From Tipula vernalis (Eukaryota > Arthropoda > Insecta > Diptera > Tipulidae): a DNA stretch of 64,000 nt. The translations under genes were made by a program, and so were the position numbers. Positions 24,015 to 34,254 of this stretch are shown one piece after another. A model generated the notes under the pieces. The model searched no databases and had not been told where the DNA came from. It saw only the letters and a program-made list of their open reading frames with translations. Numbering within the stretch: position 1 is the stretch's first letter; every line of letters begins with the position of its first letter. The DNA lies in assembly GCA_958295665.1 (NCBI GenBank), contig OY282560.1, forward strand, positions 27,641,992-27,705,991, written 5' to 3'.

Positions 24015-24470
24015 ATCTTACGGCACTATTACACGACTTTTTTTCTCGGTTTGTTTCCACCATATGTTCGGATTACCAGCTTCCCTTCACCTTTTCGGTA
24101 CTGGGCCATTATAGATCGGACTGTGCTTCCATTAATTCCTACAGTATGTGCTGCTTCTGCAATGGACGCCTCGCCCTCATTATTTACTTTTAGAAAAAAT
24201 TTCTTCTGGGAGATCGATGTTCTTAATGACCGGCTGCATCCGGATACCGTCTGGATGGTTCTTTCTATTGATTTATGGTTGATTCGCTTAAGATTATGTT
24301 ATCTTCATTAAATTTCCGACGAATTTCTTTTAGCGTAATTATGCTGTTCCATTCAGCGAACCTTTCAATTTTATCTAATACCTCAGGTGTAATTTTTTTC
24401 GGTTTGTTCCCACCGCAAGTGAAGATTACAAGAGCACCTTTGTCTTTTCGGTACTGGGCCATTATTTATT
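24015..24470 (-). pseudogene. Tc1/mariner transposase N-terminal fragment, duplicated
   Basis: Minus strand: MAQYRKDKGALVIF then GGNKPKKITPEVLDK, IITLKEIRRKFNEDNIIL and SESTINQ, the paired-type DNA-binding domain of Tc1-like transposases. A second partial unit follows at 24015-24200 with EASIAEAAHTVGINGSTVRS, IMAQYRKGEGKLVI and GGNKPRKK. So the first helix-turn-helix and the GGNKP linker appear twice, head to tail. No catalytic DDE domain is present. The fragment lies between the RNase H and integrase parts of the gypsy relic. Confidence 0.75.
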
Positions 24471-24776
24471 TCACAATTTTCTCCATTTTTCAAGCCGACC
24501 ACACATGACAAAAACACCTTACCAAATAAACATTGGATGAAACTTTGGCTTAATAATAAACAATTCAAACAAAACGCTAATTGAAGCTTAAATCAAACGG
24601 TCATACTTACCTAAATCAAGATAGTCAGTGAAATAAATAATTATGTACTATAGTTTTACTGGTTAGTACGTAAATACGAGATTTTTCAAATAAGAAATTT
24701 AAATTCAAATCAAGTGTTTCAACACATGAATACAATATCTTAAAATAAATTAAAGCAACGACCACTTGTTACTTAC

Positions 24777-25455
24777 CTTTCATTTTCGATTGAACTTCAG
24801 ACAAATCAAAATTTTCCCCACCCCATTGACTCTTTATAAAAATTCTGCATTTCTGTATTCCATCCGATTTCAGCAACACATTCATCGATTTGCTATTTTT
24901 ATCCAAACTACGCTCATTCACAACCACAACTACATCATCTTGTTTGGTGTCTTCATCAATCGCAACAAAATTCTCATCATCTACTATTTGGATTCCGCAT
25001 TAATTACTTTTTTCGTTGTTTTATTTCGCTGATCATAGATTTGCAATCAAATCTTTGGCAGTAATTTCTGGTGGTGTATCATCGTCCGATTGATTGATCG
25101 AATTGAATTTCTGCCGTTCTTGTTTAGTTTTAAATCTAGGCGGTGCCAATTTGCCGTTCTTTGCATAAAGCCTCAACAGCCGACCCGCGCACTGTTAGTT
25201 TTATCTCGATTTATAATCGACATATTTTCATCCTCTTACTCGTTCTCTGCGTCATTAGATGAAGCACGTTCAGAGCTTTTATTACTTCCGGATGATTTAC
25301 GTTTACGTAACTTTTTTATGCGACTTTCGTTATTCGGTGATGGAATAGAATTGTTTTGATTTTTCGAAATTGGTTTCAACTAGTGTCAGATTTATGATCT
25401 TTTGTTACTTTTTTGGGGGTAACAAAATCATCATCCTTGATTTGCAAGAAATTTC
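24777..25455 (-). pseudogene. Broken gene-like fragment inside the gypsy element
   Basis: On the minus strand several frame-shifted stretches keep coherent, non-transposon-like protein text. In order: LQIKDDDFVTPKKVTKDHKS; SKNQNNSIPSPNNESRIKKL then KRKSSGSNKSSERASS (basic, Ser-rich); NGKLAPPRFKTKQERQKF; SDDDTPPEITAKDLIANL; IVDDENFVAIDEDTKQDD; VVVVVNERSLDKNSKS; and IFIKSQWGGENFDLSEVQ. The last stretch stays open for over 65 codons and ends exactly at GTAAGT (24771-24776), a perfect splice donor, so it may be unspliced genomic DNA rather than a retrocopy. At least three frame breaks make it a pseudogene. The acidic and basic low-complexity style suggests a nuclear protein. I cannot name it. Confidence 0.5.
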
Positions 25456-25484
25456 TGCTTGAGATTCATCATTCATTATTAATC

Positions 25485-26405
25485 ATTAACTTGAAATGAG
25501 GTCAACATGAAGCACATCATCATTATAGGAGTGTCTGGTACAGTGTTTAAGACACCTTTACGGTGAACAATGTGAAATTTAAAGTCATGTAGCTTTAGAC
25601 TCCATCTGGCTAAACGGCCCGACAAATCAGACTGATTCATTAGCCAGCGGAGACTGGCGTGGTCCGTGACGGGCAAAATTTCTTGAAGCATAGTACAGCG
25701 GCATAGCACTCCAGTTCTGTTACACTGTACTTGCGTTGAGAGGGATTGAGTTTGTGGGAGTAGTAAACGATGGGATATTCTTCATCGCCGTGTTTTTTGA
25801 TACAAAACGCCTGAATTGATACGCAAAGTATAATCGAATTAAACATTTTTCAAAACCGGGGCTGAAGCGCCTGTACCATTCGCTCATGCCTAGAAAACAC
25901 CGTATTTATCGAAGCGTAATAGGTACAGGAAAGTTGGTAATTGCGTCGACCTTCTCAGGATCGACTCGTATACTGCCCTCTCAAACAATATAACCCAAAT
26001 ATTTAATTTGTGTCAAAACGAATCGACTTTTTCCTATGTTTATGGTCAGATTGGCCAACCGCAACCGCTGTGCTATGAGTCTGAGAGGAGCTAGGTGCTC
26101 ATCAAAGTCGCCAGACGCAATCAATAATCGTCAAGATAAACGAAAATTTTATCGTGGTATTGATTGGAGGAACCACCCGGTTCATCAGTCGACACATAGT
26201 TTCGGCGCGTTACATAACCCGAAAGGCATTACCGTAAACTGATAAAGGGGCCTATCCGATACCGTCAACGCTGTTTTACATTTTGCATCACAGTCAAGCG
26301 GAATGTGCCAAAGGCATCCTTCAAATCTAGACTAGAGATGAAGTTGGTATTTTCCAGTCGATCAACGGTAAAGGGTAGGCATCCTTCACAGTCACCCCAT
26401 TAACT
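25485..26405 (-). pseudogene. Gypsy reverse transcriptase and RNase H remnant
   Basis: RT begins with GVTVKDAYPLPLID at about 26390, directly after the primer-binding site, and continues past the motif for the palm (LPLDCDAKC, FTVMPFGLCNAP-like text near 26200-26330) in shifting frames. RNase H is clear at 25640-25846 (EEYPIVYYSHKLNPSQRKYS, VTELECYAAVLC) and 25500-25700 (VTDHASLRWLMNQSDLSGRL, LARWSLKLHDFKFHIVHRKG). These blocks are diagnostic of Ty3/gypsy. It ends at about 25485, where the gene-like fragment begins. Confidence 0.85.
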
Positions 26406-26622
26406 CTTTGGGCGCCACTGTTACGATCAACCTTGCGGTAAACCGTAAACAGAAAATTCCTATTCTTTGAAGTTTTGTGGATTTTTTTCTCCCTTTGACG
26501 ACATCCATATTTAAGCACGGAACCTTACACGTCCGAAAAACCAACTCACTTCCTCGAAAACAAATAGCAAAAATATATTTCGCCCCCATTCTCTTACAGA
26601 TGTCGTTACTCTTACATCGTAA

Positions 26623-27040
26623 TGTAACGGTGACACCTAGTGTATAATAGAATAAGTTAAATTAATAGCTCAATGTTAAACTGTACTAAAATGGAATTTT
26701 CCATGATAAAATTGTTCTACACTATTCTAACTAGAAAAATCATGAGCTTTCTAGAAGTTTGATTTGTGTATATAAAAAGGCGAACGAAGTCGAATTCGAT
26801 TAGTATTATTTGGTAAGCGATATTGTAAAGATTAAAAGGAATTAAAAAATGTTTTAGTGTAAAATAAAAAGTAAAAAGTGATGAGTAAAATTTAAGAATA
26901 ATTTATATAAAGTGATTTTGTGAATTTTTATTGATAAACTGTGTTGTAATAAATAAATTCGTTGGTGATAAATTAAATTGATTTTGTATTATTCACAATC
27001 CAGCGATACGAACCTTGATTGACAAGGCAAAAACGTAACA
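26623..27040 (+). repeat. LTR of the second family (copy 2, inverted)
   Basis: Starts TGTAACGGTGACACC and ends CAAAAACGTAACA; 418 bp; reverse orientation relative to copies 1 and 3. Preceded by TCGTAA (26617-26622) and followed by GTAA (27041-27044), so a 4-bp GTAA duplication is possible. It inserts at the same nucleotide of the gypsy LTR as copy 1 does. Confidence 0.8.
26769..26782 (+). promoter_or_regulatory. TATA box of LTR copy 2
   Basis: TATATAAAAAGGCG lies about 150 bp into the LTR in its own orientation, the right place for the U3 promoter. The same motif is conserved, on the minus strand, in copies 1 and 3. A polyadenylation-like AATAAATAAATTC follows near 26950. Confidence 0.5.
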
Positions 27041-27044
27041 GTAA

Positions 27045-27414
27045 TGTTACGTTTTTGCTTTGTCAATTAAGGTTCGTATCACTGGATTGTGAATAAAACC
27101 AACGAATTTATTTAATCACTTTAAATAATTTTCATACAATTTTACTGTTCACTTATAATTATTATTTTGCACTACAACACTTTTTAAATCACTTTTTAAT
27201 CTTTACACTGTCGCTTTCCAAATACTACTAATCCAATTCGACTTCGTTCGCCTTTTTATATACACAAACCAAACTTCTAGAAAGCTCATGATTTTTCTAG
27301 TTAGAATAGTGTAGAACAATTTTATCATGGAAAATTCCATTTTAGTACAGTTAAACATTGAGCTATTAATTTAACTTCTTCTATTACGCACCAGGTGTCA
27401 CCGTCACAGTTACA
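27045..27414 (-). repeat. LTR of the second family (copy 3), tail-to-tail with copy 2
   Basis: Starts TGTTACGTTTTTGC and ends CACCGTCACAGTTACA, 370 bp, with two internal deletions relative to copy 1 (after CACAATCCAG-type and before the TATA block). Only GTAA separates it from copy 2, so the junction is a perfect palindrome of over 30 bp. Confidence 0.8.
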
Positions 27415-28269
27415 TTTTCTAAAAGCTTCATTCGAATGAAGTTTGTGCTATCATGTTAAAAGAAATCATTCAGGCGAATTAAAATCCAATCTCCCAATCC
27501 AATCTCAAATTTTTTGCCCATAAAGTGCAACAAGTTGCATTCGATAAATCTAAATTTCCATTTAATTGGTTTAATTTCACATTGTTGATATGCTTGATGT
27601 CGTTCGAACGTTTCATAAATTTAAAAAGACATTTTTATCGCTAAGCTCAATGAAATATTTTTTTTTTTCGATTTCATTGCATTTGCATACATTTTTAATT
27701 GTCATGCAAGATAGAGGTTTTAATGGACAAAATTTTTGGATTGCACTAACAAAATGAACCATGAAATGAAACTTACATTTTAAATGGTCAACAAAGTGTT
27801 GTTAAAACAAGGTAAAAGGATAGTGCCAATTAAATCTAATAGTATACAAAGAAAAGCCCAAACAGAATCATTGACATGAATTTCAATGATTAATGGCAAA
27901 TAAAATACAAAAGTTTGCATTTTGAGCAAATTGAGAAATTTTTCTGTTATAATCTTCTAAATTTCTAATAAATCAAGGATGTTCTTTCAGATCCATTTTC
28001 ATTTGGTCATTAGATCTCAAACAGCTTCTGCAATAAAACTCACTATTGAAAGACTTAAACCTAGGTTATCGCTCAAAATGACAGGAATCCTAAATTTTAT
28101 GTTTAAATCACTGTTTTAGTAATTAACATCAACAGTACTTGTTGAAAGTAAATTGGAGTTATTGGAGGGCGGTGTGCAGGTATTTAAGCTTACGCTATTT
28201 ACGAGAGACATGATTATTATTCGGATGAGAACGCATATTAAAATTTAATATTTAGTTTATTTAGAAAGT
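27415..28269. other. Spacer, nothing recognised
   Basis: AT-rich, no similarity seen. It lies on the 3' side of the second gypsy element and may include its missing 3' end, but no LTR could be defined. Confidence 0.45.
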
Positions 28270-30152
28270 CTTTTAATTAAGCGGATTGAAAAGTGGTCTC
28301 GTGATCTGAGACAATAGAATGTGATATAACAAAAAGGGTAAAGTATTTTGTTACGGCTGCTATTACATCTGTGAGATTTTTGTGTTTATCAAAACCATCT
28401 GTAGATGTCTTATATCCATTACAAATAGCACAGGAGTTAATGTGAATTTTTATTTTGCTGGCCATATAGAGAAGAAATAGGATCTTTTAATCTGATTTTC
28501 TACTTCTTTTGTACTGCTATGAGCTCTTTCGTGCTCTTTTACTATAATTGAATTTTGGCGGTCTTCGTTAGTCACATCTTCAACCATTCTGGTAACGAAT
28601 ACAAAGTGTTCTTTTTGTGAGAAGTTCTTACTATATGCTTCCTCAATAATTCCGTATAGGAATTCCAGAGCTAGGATTGCTGATTGCTTTCCGTTATGGA
28701 CGCTTTTTAAATAACGGATGATATTTTCCTTTCCGTGTCTAATTCGGATACTATGAAAATTATTTGGTTATTATAGAAATTATTGGGACGTTCTGCAAAA
28801 TGAATATGGTAATTATTCGAGGTGTTGGGTGATTGCACAGTGTCTGAGTCTGAGTCGCACTATTTGATGCATTATTCTACTTGACTTCCTCTTTTTGATT
28901 TGGTTTAATTTTCTCTATTGGAAGTCTACTAGGAGCGTCGCCTACAACGTTAGCTTTACCTTCCTTATTAATTTTCCAACTCCAGACGCCATCTAAAAAT
29001 TTTCGAGTTGTTTTCGGAAGTCTTAATGAAAGTAAGGTAAAACCAAGGTAAACTTGTTACCGTAAAGGTAAGGCTGATATTTTGTTTACCGCCCAGATTA
29101 TAGCGAGCGCCTCCTTTTCGTTTGTCGCATATCTTATTTCAGTGTCATTTAGTGTTCTAGATGCAAATGCTATTGGTATTTCCAGTTTATCGTGCATTTG
29201 TGAAAGAACGGCATCTAAAGCGTATTCGGATGCATCCGGATAGAGCGCGCACAGGCTAATATTTGATCTGTAGCTATTTTATTTTTTAATGTTTCAAAGG
29301 ATTTTACGTATTCTGGGTGCATTATTAATAATAGCTCCTTTTTTTAGAAATTTGGTCAAATTTTTTGAAATTTTGGAATAATTATGAATAAATCTTCGAT
29401 AATAATTGTTTGATCTGTTTTTCGGTGTTTGGTATTGGCCACTCAAGAATTTTTTTTATTTTGTCAGGGTTCGGTTTAACCCCATCTTGTGTGATTATAG
29501 GTCCTAGGAATTCTGTTTCTCAAATGAGAAATTCACACTTATCAAGCTGTATTTTCAGGTTGAATTGTGATAAGCGCTTCAGGACTTCTTGAAAATTTTT
29601 TATGTGGTTATCTAGATTAAAGCCTACAACTATAATATCGTCCAGATATACTTAACAAATTTTTCCTATTAGTCCATGAAGGACATGGTTCATGGACCTT
29701 TGGAAGGTTGCGGGCCCGTTTTTCATCGGGTAAACTGGAAGTGCCCCTGATTGGTAGAAAATGTAGTTTTTTCTTGTGATTGGATTTCCCAAAGTTATCC
29801 AGTATTTCCTCAATTTGAGGGATAGGAAATTTGTCATTAATGGTCTTCTCATTTAATTTTCTGTAATCAATCACTACTCTGACTCTCCGTATATTTGAAG
29901 TGTCGGGCTTTTCGGAACTACCTATATAGGGGAAGAGTAAGAGCTGCTGGAATTTCGAACAATTCCACTGTTTAGCAACTCTTTTATGTGATCTTCTACG
30001 TGTTTTTTAAAGTGGTGAGGATATCCGTATGGTTTTGTGTTTACAACAAGATCCTTATCTTTTGTATTTATCTTATGCTTGATGATTGTTGTAGCAGATA
30101 GTTTTTCATTCTCCTTTAACAGGACCTTTTGATTCTCATAATAGTATTTCTA
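28270..30152 (-). pseudogene. Gypsy pol remnant: RT, RNase H, integrase
   Basis: RT start: IIKHKINTKDKDLVVNTKPY, GYPHHFKKHVEDHIKELL and VIDYRKLNEKTINDKFPIPQ, IEEILDNFG (29800-30110). Later RT blocks run through 29400-29700 in other frames. RNase H near 29100-29170 shows [20 protein letters not shown]. Integrase near 28280-28460 has SCAICNGYKTS and SHSIVSDHETTFQSA; the sequence between the zinc finger and SDHET is much shorter than in the family, so part of the catalytic core is deleted. Numerous stops and frameshifts. Confidence 0.85.
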
Positions 30153-32196
30153 ACTATGTATTACGTAACTATGGCGTTTTAAAAATTTTTAATTCAAAGG
30201 ATAACTGGGATAATTATAAAAAATCCAGAAATTTGTATAAACAATCACTGAGGAAAGAGCAATCAATTTATTTCAAAAGTAAATTCATCGAAAACAAAAA
30301 TAAACCAAAAGAACTTTGGAAAACGTTAAAATCGATGTATAAAACTAAAAATAAAACACAGTGGAATATTCAATTTAACAATAAAATAATAACTGAGAAG
30401 CACGAATTAGCTGAGGCTCTAAATCAGTCATTTGTATCCAGTGTGATTAATATTCACAATAGTATTCCTGAAGTAAAGGATTGGGATTTTTCGGATGTGG
30501 ATAAATGCTCAGAAAAATTCTGTTTTCAAAATGTAACTCATCAGGATTTATCCAAAATTATAAGTAGCATGAATTCTAATGCAGGAATAGATGGAATAAA
30601 TCGAACTGTCATGATGGATGCGATGAAAAATCAAATATTCTCAAAAAATTTCACAGAGTTAATTAATCAAAGTTTAAATCAAGCTAAAGTACCTGAATCA
30701 TGGAAAATATCAACAGTAATACCAATTCCCAAAACTACTAAACCGATGACACCAGAAGAATTACGCCCAATCAATATGTTGCCACCGTATGAAGCGATAA
30801 TGGAACGTGTAATTAAAAATCAATTAATCAACCACATTAACAAAAATAATATACTAGTCGACCAACAATCCGGATTTCGAGAGCTGCACTCATGCGAAAC
30901 AGCATTAAATCTAATGCTAGATAACTGGAAGGCAGAAATAAATGATAATAAAGTTGTGGTTTCAGTTTTCCTGGATTTTAAACGCGCTTTTGAAACAATC
31001 GATAGAAAAATTTTGCTTAAAAAGCTCATTAAATATGGAGTACAAGGGAAAGAACTTGAATGGTTCACTAATTATCTCGAAGGAAGGCAACAATACACAA
31101 AGATAGATAACTGTGTCTCTAAATTGACACCAAACAATCTAGGAGTTCCCCAGGGATCTATATTAGGACCATTGCTTTTCATCCTATATATTAATGATAT
31201 AGTCACAGTCATAAAAGATTGTAAAGTGAATATGTTTGCAGATGATACGCTAATTACAACTTCTGCACCAACCCTTATAGAAGCTGTACAAAAAATAAAC
31301 CAAGATTTAGAGAATTTAAGGAAATGGTTAATGTTCCACAAACTATCACTTAATATTTCAAAAACTAAGTATATGGTAATGTCAATAAGGACTACAATAG
31401 AATGTGATGAAAATATAAAAGTAGATAACCAAATCATAGATCGTGTTAAAAAATATAAATACCTGGGTGTTGTTATTGATGAAAATTTAAATTTCAACGA
31501 TCATTTGGACTATATTGCTAAAAAGATGAATAAAAAATTGGGACTTTTTAATAGAATTAAGGACAAACTGCCGCTTGAAACAAAGATTATATTCTACGAA
31601 TCAATTGTTGCCCCACATATTGACTATTGTTCATCAGTATTTTTTATAATGAACCAAACACAAATATATCGTCTCCAAAAGATACAAAATAGATTTATGC
31701 GAGCTATTTTAAGGGCAGAAAGTAGAACCCATATACGAGAAATGCTTGAAGTGTTGGAGTGGAAGTCCATAAAGCAGAGGATTAACTTTAACGTTCTGAA
31801 ATTGTTGTTTCGCCTTGAAAACGGAGTACTTCCAAATTACTTAGATTCAATGCTCTGAGAAGTAATAGAGAAGTTCACAACTATAATACAAGAAACACTC
31901 ATTTTCGATTGCCGCTATATAGTAAATCATTTTGCCAACGATCATTAGCCTACAATGGAGTTAAGCTATATAATTCACTAAGTAATTTTTATACTTTGGG
32001 TGAATTAAGAGAATTAAAGTACGAGAATTTTCTAAATTTGTTAAATATATTCATTAAAGATAACATTAGTATTTAGATAAACTTAAGTAAAACTTACTAT
32101 TATTTAATTTAATTAATTAAAACCAAAAAAAATAATAAAAATGTCATATATTGATAAATAAATAAATAAAATAAAAATAAAAAATAAAAAATAAAT
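30150..32196 (+). mobile_element. 5'-truncated CR1/L2-like non-LTR retrotransposon
   Basis: Plus strand, inserted antisense in the gypsy element. It starts just after the endonuclease domain (5' truncation), carries RT, and ends in the A-rich tail TAAATAAATAAATAAAATAA at 32155-32195. TATTT at 30145-30149 and 32196-32200 is a possible short target duplication. Its frame is nearly intact, in contrast to the host gypsy copy, so it is younger. Confidence 0.85.
30165..32076 (+). pseudogene. Reverse transcriptase, nearly intact, one C-terminal frameshift
   Basis: The frame is open from about 30165 (FNSKDNWDNYKKSRNLYK), with the first Met at 30233, to a stop at 31858. RT blocks: ELRPINMLPPYEAIMERVI, LVDQQSGFRELHSCETALNL, VSVFLDFKRAFETIDRKILL (first catalytic Asp in LDF), NNLGVPQGSILGPLLFILYI, NMFADDTLIT (catalytic DD intact), LMFHKLSLNISKTKYMVM, and KYKYLGVVIDENLNFNDHLD. 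The thumb follows (APHIDYCSSVFF). At about 31855 the frame shifts by one base; the normal C-terminus continues in the next frame from 31858 (SNREVHNYNTRNTHFRLP) to a stop at 32076. The YNTRN tail is typical of CR1/L2/Jockey RTs. The endonuclease and ORF1 are absent, so it could not move alone. Confidence 0.9.
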
Positions 32197-32204
32197 ATTT
32201 ATAA

Positions 32205-32745
32205 GAACCCTTTTTTCATGTTCGCTTAAATGTTCTGTTCGGATCATTTCAGCTATTATTTCTTGACTTATTAAGTTATTTCCATACATTTTTATGGGCT
32301 TGGATTGTCTTGAAATTGTTTACGTTTAGGTTAAATTTTGGAAGTCGTTTTGGTGTTTCTGGTGTGTTAGTTAAAATATTCACAGTTATTTCAAAGTTAT
32401 CGGAGTTGTACAATCTGGGCTCAAAAATGATGTTTTCATATTGTGTATTCAAATTGTTATGCTTTGTTCTGTTTTGTTATTTTTATATTTAATAAATGGA
32501 AGCTATTCGCTTTTGGAAGTTTAACCTTCTAAGTCCAAAGTGTGATTCACCCAAAAATTTTCGCTATCTGAATTGGGATCTGAATTATCTTCGGAATTTA
32601 TCTGTTTTTGCTCAAGATCTGGAACCGTTTCATGATTATTAAAGACTTTCTTATTAAAAGATCGTCTTGATCTTATGGAAAGGTCAACTTCCATTGGTGA
32701 AGGTTCATTTTTCTCTTGTGCCGACCAACATTGTTTTTTCATTTG
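32205..32745 (-). pseudogene. Gypsy gag C-terminus and protease-linker remnant
   Basis: Minus strand: SPMEVDLSIRSRRSFNKKVF then DLEQKQINSEDNSDPNSDSE, an acidic gag tail as in 17.6/297-type elements. It is followed at 32205-32500 by YKNNKTEQSIT and LTHQKHQNDFQNL, spacer text expected between protease and RT. The protease active-site DTG is not found, so that segment is deleted or decayed. Assigned mainly by its position before the RT start. Confidence 0.6.
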
Positions 32746-32914
32746 TAATTTTACAGAATTAGAATAATTTACCTTTTCTGCTGAAAATTGTTTGGTTTAT
32801 TTTGGCTATTGACCTTTCTCTAATTGGACATTATCATTGGACAGCACGAAGCATTGGATAAACGTAAAACGTAAATGAATTAATCGATGGTTGTCGCATC
32901 TGTTCGCTTCCTTT

Positions 32915-33660
32915 CGCTGCGCTTTATTGTGTTGTCATCGAGCAATTCTTGGAGCTTTAATTATAAGACTCTTGCGACTAAATCGTGACGAAATTCCGGA
33001 GACTGACCTTGCAATAGATTATTAGTTATTTCACTCCATTTCGGATTACATGTCAGTGTAACAAAACAGTCCGACTTGACATATTTATGGACAATCACTA
33101 TGGCATCTTGATAGTTTTGGGCCATATTTCTCGGACTTCCTTGGAATGATGATAGAAATACATATTATAACTGTTCCAGGGACTAAACCTTGATTAATAG
33201 CTTCACTTTGGAAATAATCGAAAATGCAACAGTGTTTTTCTCCTTATGCGTTTTTTTGATTTTGCCGAACAGAATTAAGACGATTTGCTTCTGTTTTAAT
33301 GTCTGTCTAAGAAGTTGTTTGCATGTTCGTTTTTCTTAGTCATAAGATTCTGAAATATTGATGAGATTTAAATGGGTTCTAACATAACTTTTCCTTTGTG
33401 ACAGCAGTGGGTAAAAAATTTGGCCTGTGGTTGTTCACGCGAAAAATGATTTCCATTAAAACAACGGCAAAACACATTTAATTTTCCACAGGGAAACTGA
33501 GCCCATGGACGATTTGTTTCATTTTCGTACATAACACTTTTCAGTAGAAGCAAATAAAGATTTACAGCGATTTCTGGAAAAACTGGATTAGTGTTTCTGT
33601 CAAAATGTATTATTTTATAAGTGACTTTGAAAACTTGACAGTGTAATGCACACATAAAAT
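32915..33660 (-). pseudogene. Helitron Rep fragment
   Basis: Minus strand: a Cys/His-rich piece ending KFFTHCCHKGKVMLEP (33368-33480), as in the N-terminus of Helitron proteins. Then FLSSFQGSPRNMAQNYQDAI, VIVHKYVKSDCFVTLTCNPK, and KWSEITNNLLQGQ at 32990-33160, diagnostic of the Helitron Rep domain (normally GSPR-M-QNYQDAMAI and TCNPKWPEI). LKLQELLDDN at about 32930 continues it. The HUH nuclease motif and the helicase are missing. Stops present. A second, longer Helitron remnant lies at 56490-60317. Confidence 0.8.
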
Positions 33661-33829
33661 TGTATTAGATGAGTTAAAAATAATAAAATCGCTTAAGTAC
33701 ACTAATGTGGTTTTCGCTTTTGAACACAGAATTATAATTGGCCCGTATTCCTTATCCAGAAAAGGATGAACGCACTTACAGTACAGACACGCTCTTTTAT
33801 ATAACACAATATCCAATCATAATATTTGT

Positions 33830-33905
33830 TCTTGTCATCACCGGGAATCGAACCCCGGACCACCAACAACCGGGGAACAATTCTGAATATTGCTTGGCAA
33901 TGCTG
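33830..33905 (-). repeat. tRNA-like fragment (B box) of a SINE or decayed tRNA
   Basis: On the minus strand CCGGGGTTCGATTCCCGG forms a perfect T-arm with the polymerase III B box GGTTCGATTCC. Upstream, TTGCCAAGCAAT loosely resembles an A box. The acceptor stem cannot be formed (TGATGAC has no partner) and no anticodon arm folds, so this is not a functional tRNA. Confidence 0.45.
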
Positions 33906-34254
33906 CAAATTTCTTTAAGCTAAAGCCAATTATACAAAAAACAGACAGACCTGCTAAATATAAACAGTTGGTACAGTTTGTTCCCAAATTCAATATTTTA
34001 AAAAAATCGTGAATCATTCCTCCAATCGGGCATTAAAACCTACTTAGAAGCGTAGTTTTCCGCTTACATCACTATTAAATGAAAATTCTGGAAATCCTCG
34101 AATAAAATATAACATCAAGCAAACACTTAACGTTATGAAACTTTCTAAAAATCTTGAAAACCGCAAAAAAATCCTCAAATTTCATAAGCACTGTTTCAAC
34201 GCCTTGTAACTATCGAAAAAACTCAAAAAACCCTGCAAAAATCATGTAAAACTC

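Larger units (their letters stand above)
22275..26628 (-). mobile_element. Internally deleted Ty3/gypsy element with about 200-bp LTRs
   Basis: Two direct copies of about 200 bp (22275-22466 and 26419-26622) share GATCAACCT-G-GGTTAACCG, CCCTTTGACGACATC, TATTTAAGCACGGAACC, TTACACGTCCGAAAAAC and CCCCCATTCTCTTACAG, and act as LTRs in minus orientation. Just inside the 5' LTR (26405-26418) the minus strand reads TGGCGCCCAA, matching the start of a tRNA-Lys-type primer-binding site. Reverse transcriptase follows immediately, so gag, protease and the first RT blocks are deleted. RT, RNase H and integrase relics then follow in normal order. Two foreign inserts interrupt it: a mariner-like fragment and a gene-like fragment between RNase H and integrase, and a second LTR family inside both LTR ends. 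Confidence 0.8.
28270..32745 (-). mobile_element. 297/17.6-like Ty3/gypsy relic, split by a CR1/L2-like insert
   Basis: Minus-strand order: gag C-terminus and protease region (32205-32745), then an insert (30150-32196), then RT, RNase H and integrase (28270-30152). The two halves join in the right order for one polyprotein: IIAEMIRTEHLSEHEKRVL before the insert and YYENQKVLLKENEKLSATT after it, the usual start of pol. LTRs were not identified. Confidence 0.8.

Noticed and set aside
33835..33900. Functional tRNA gene
   Set aside because: Only the T-arm folds; acceptor stem, D-arm and anticodon arm cannot be formed.
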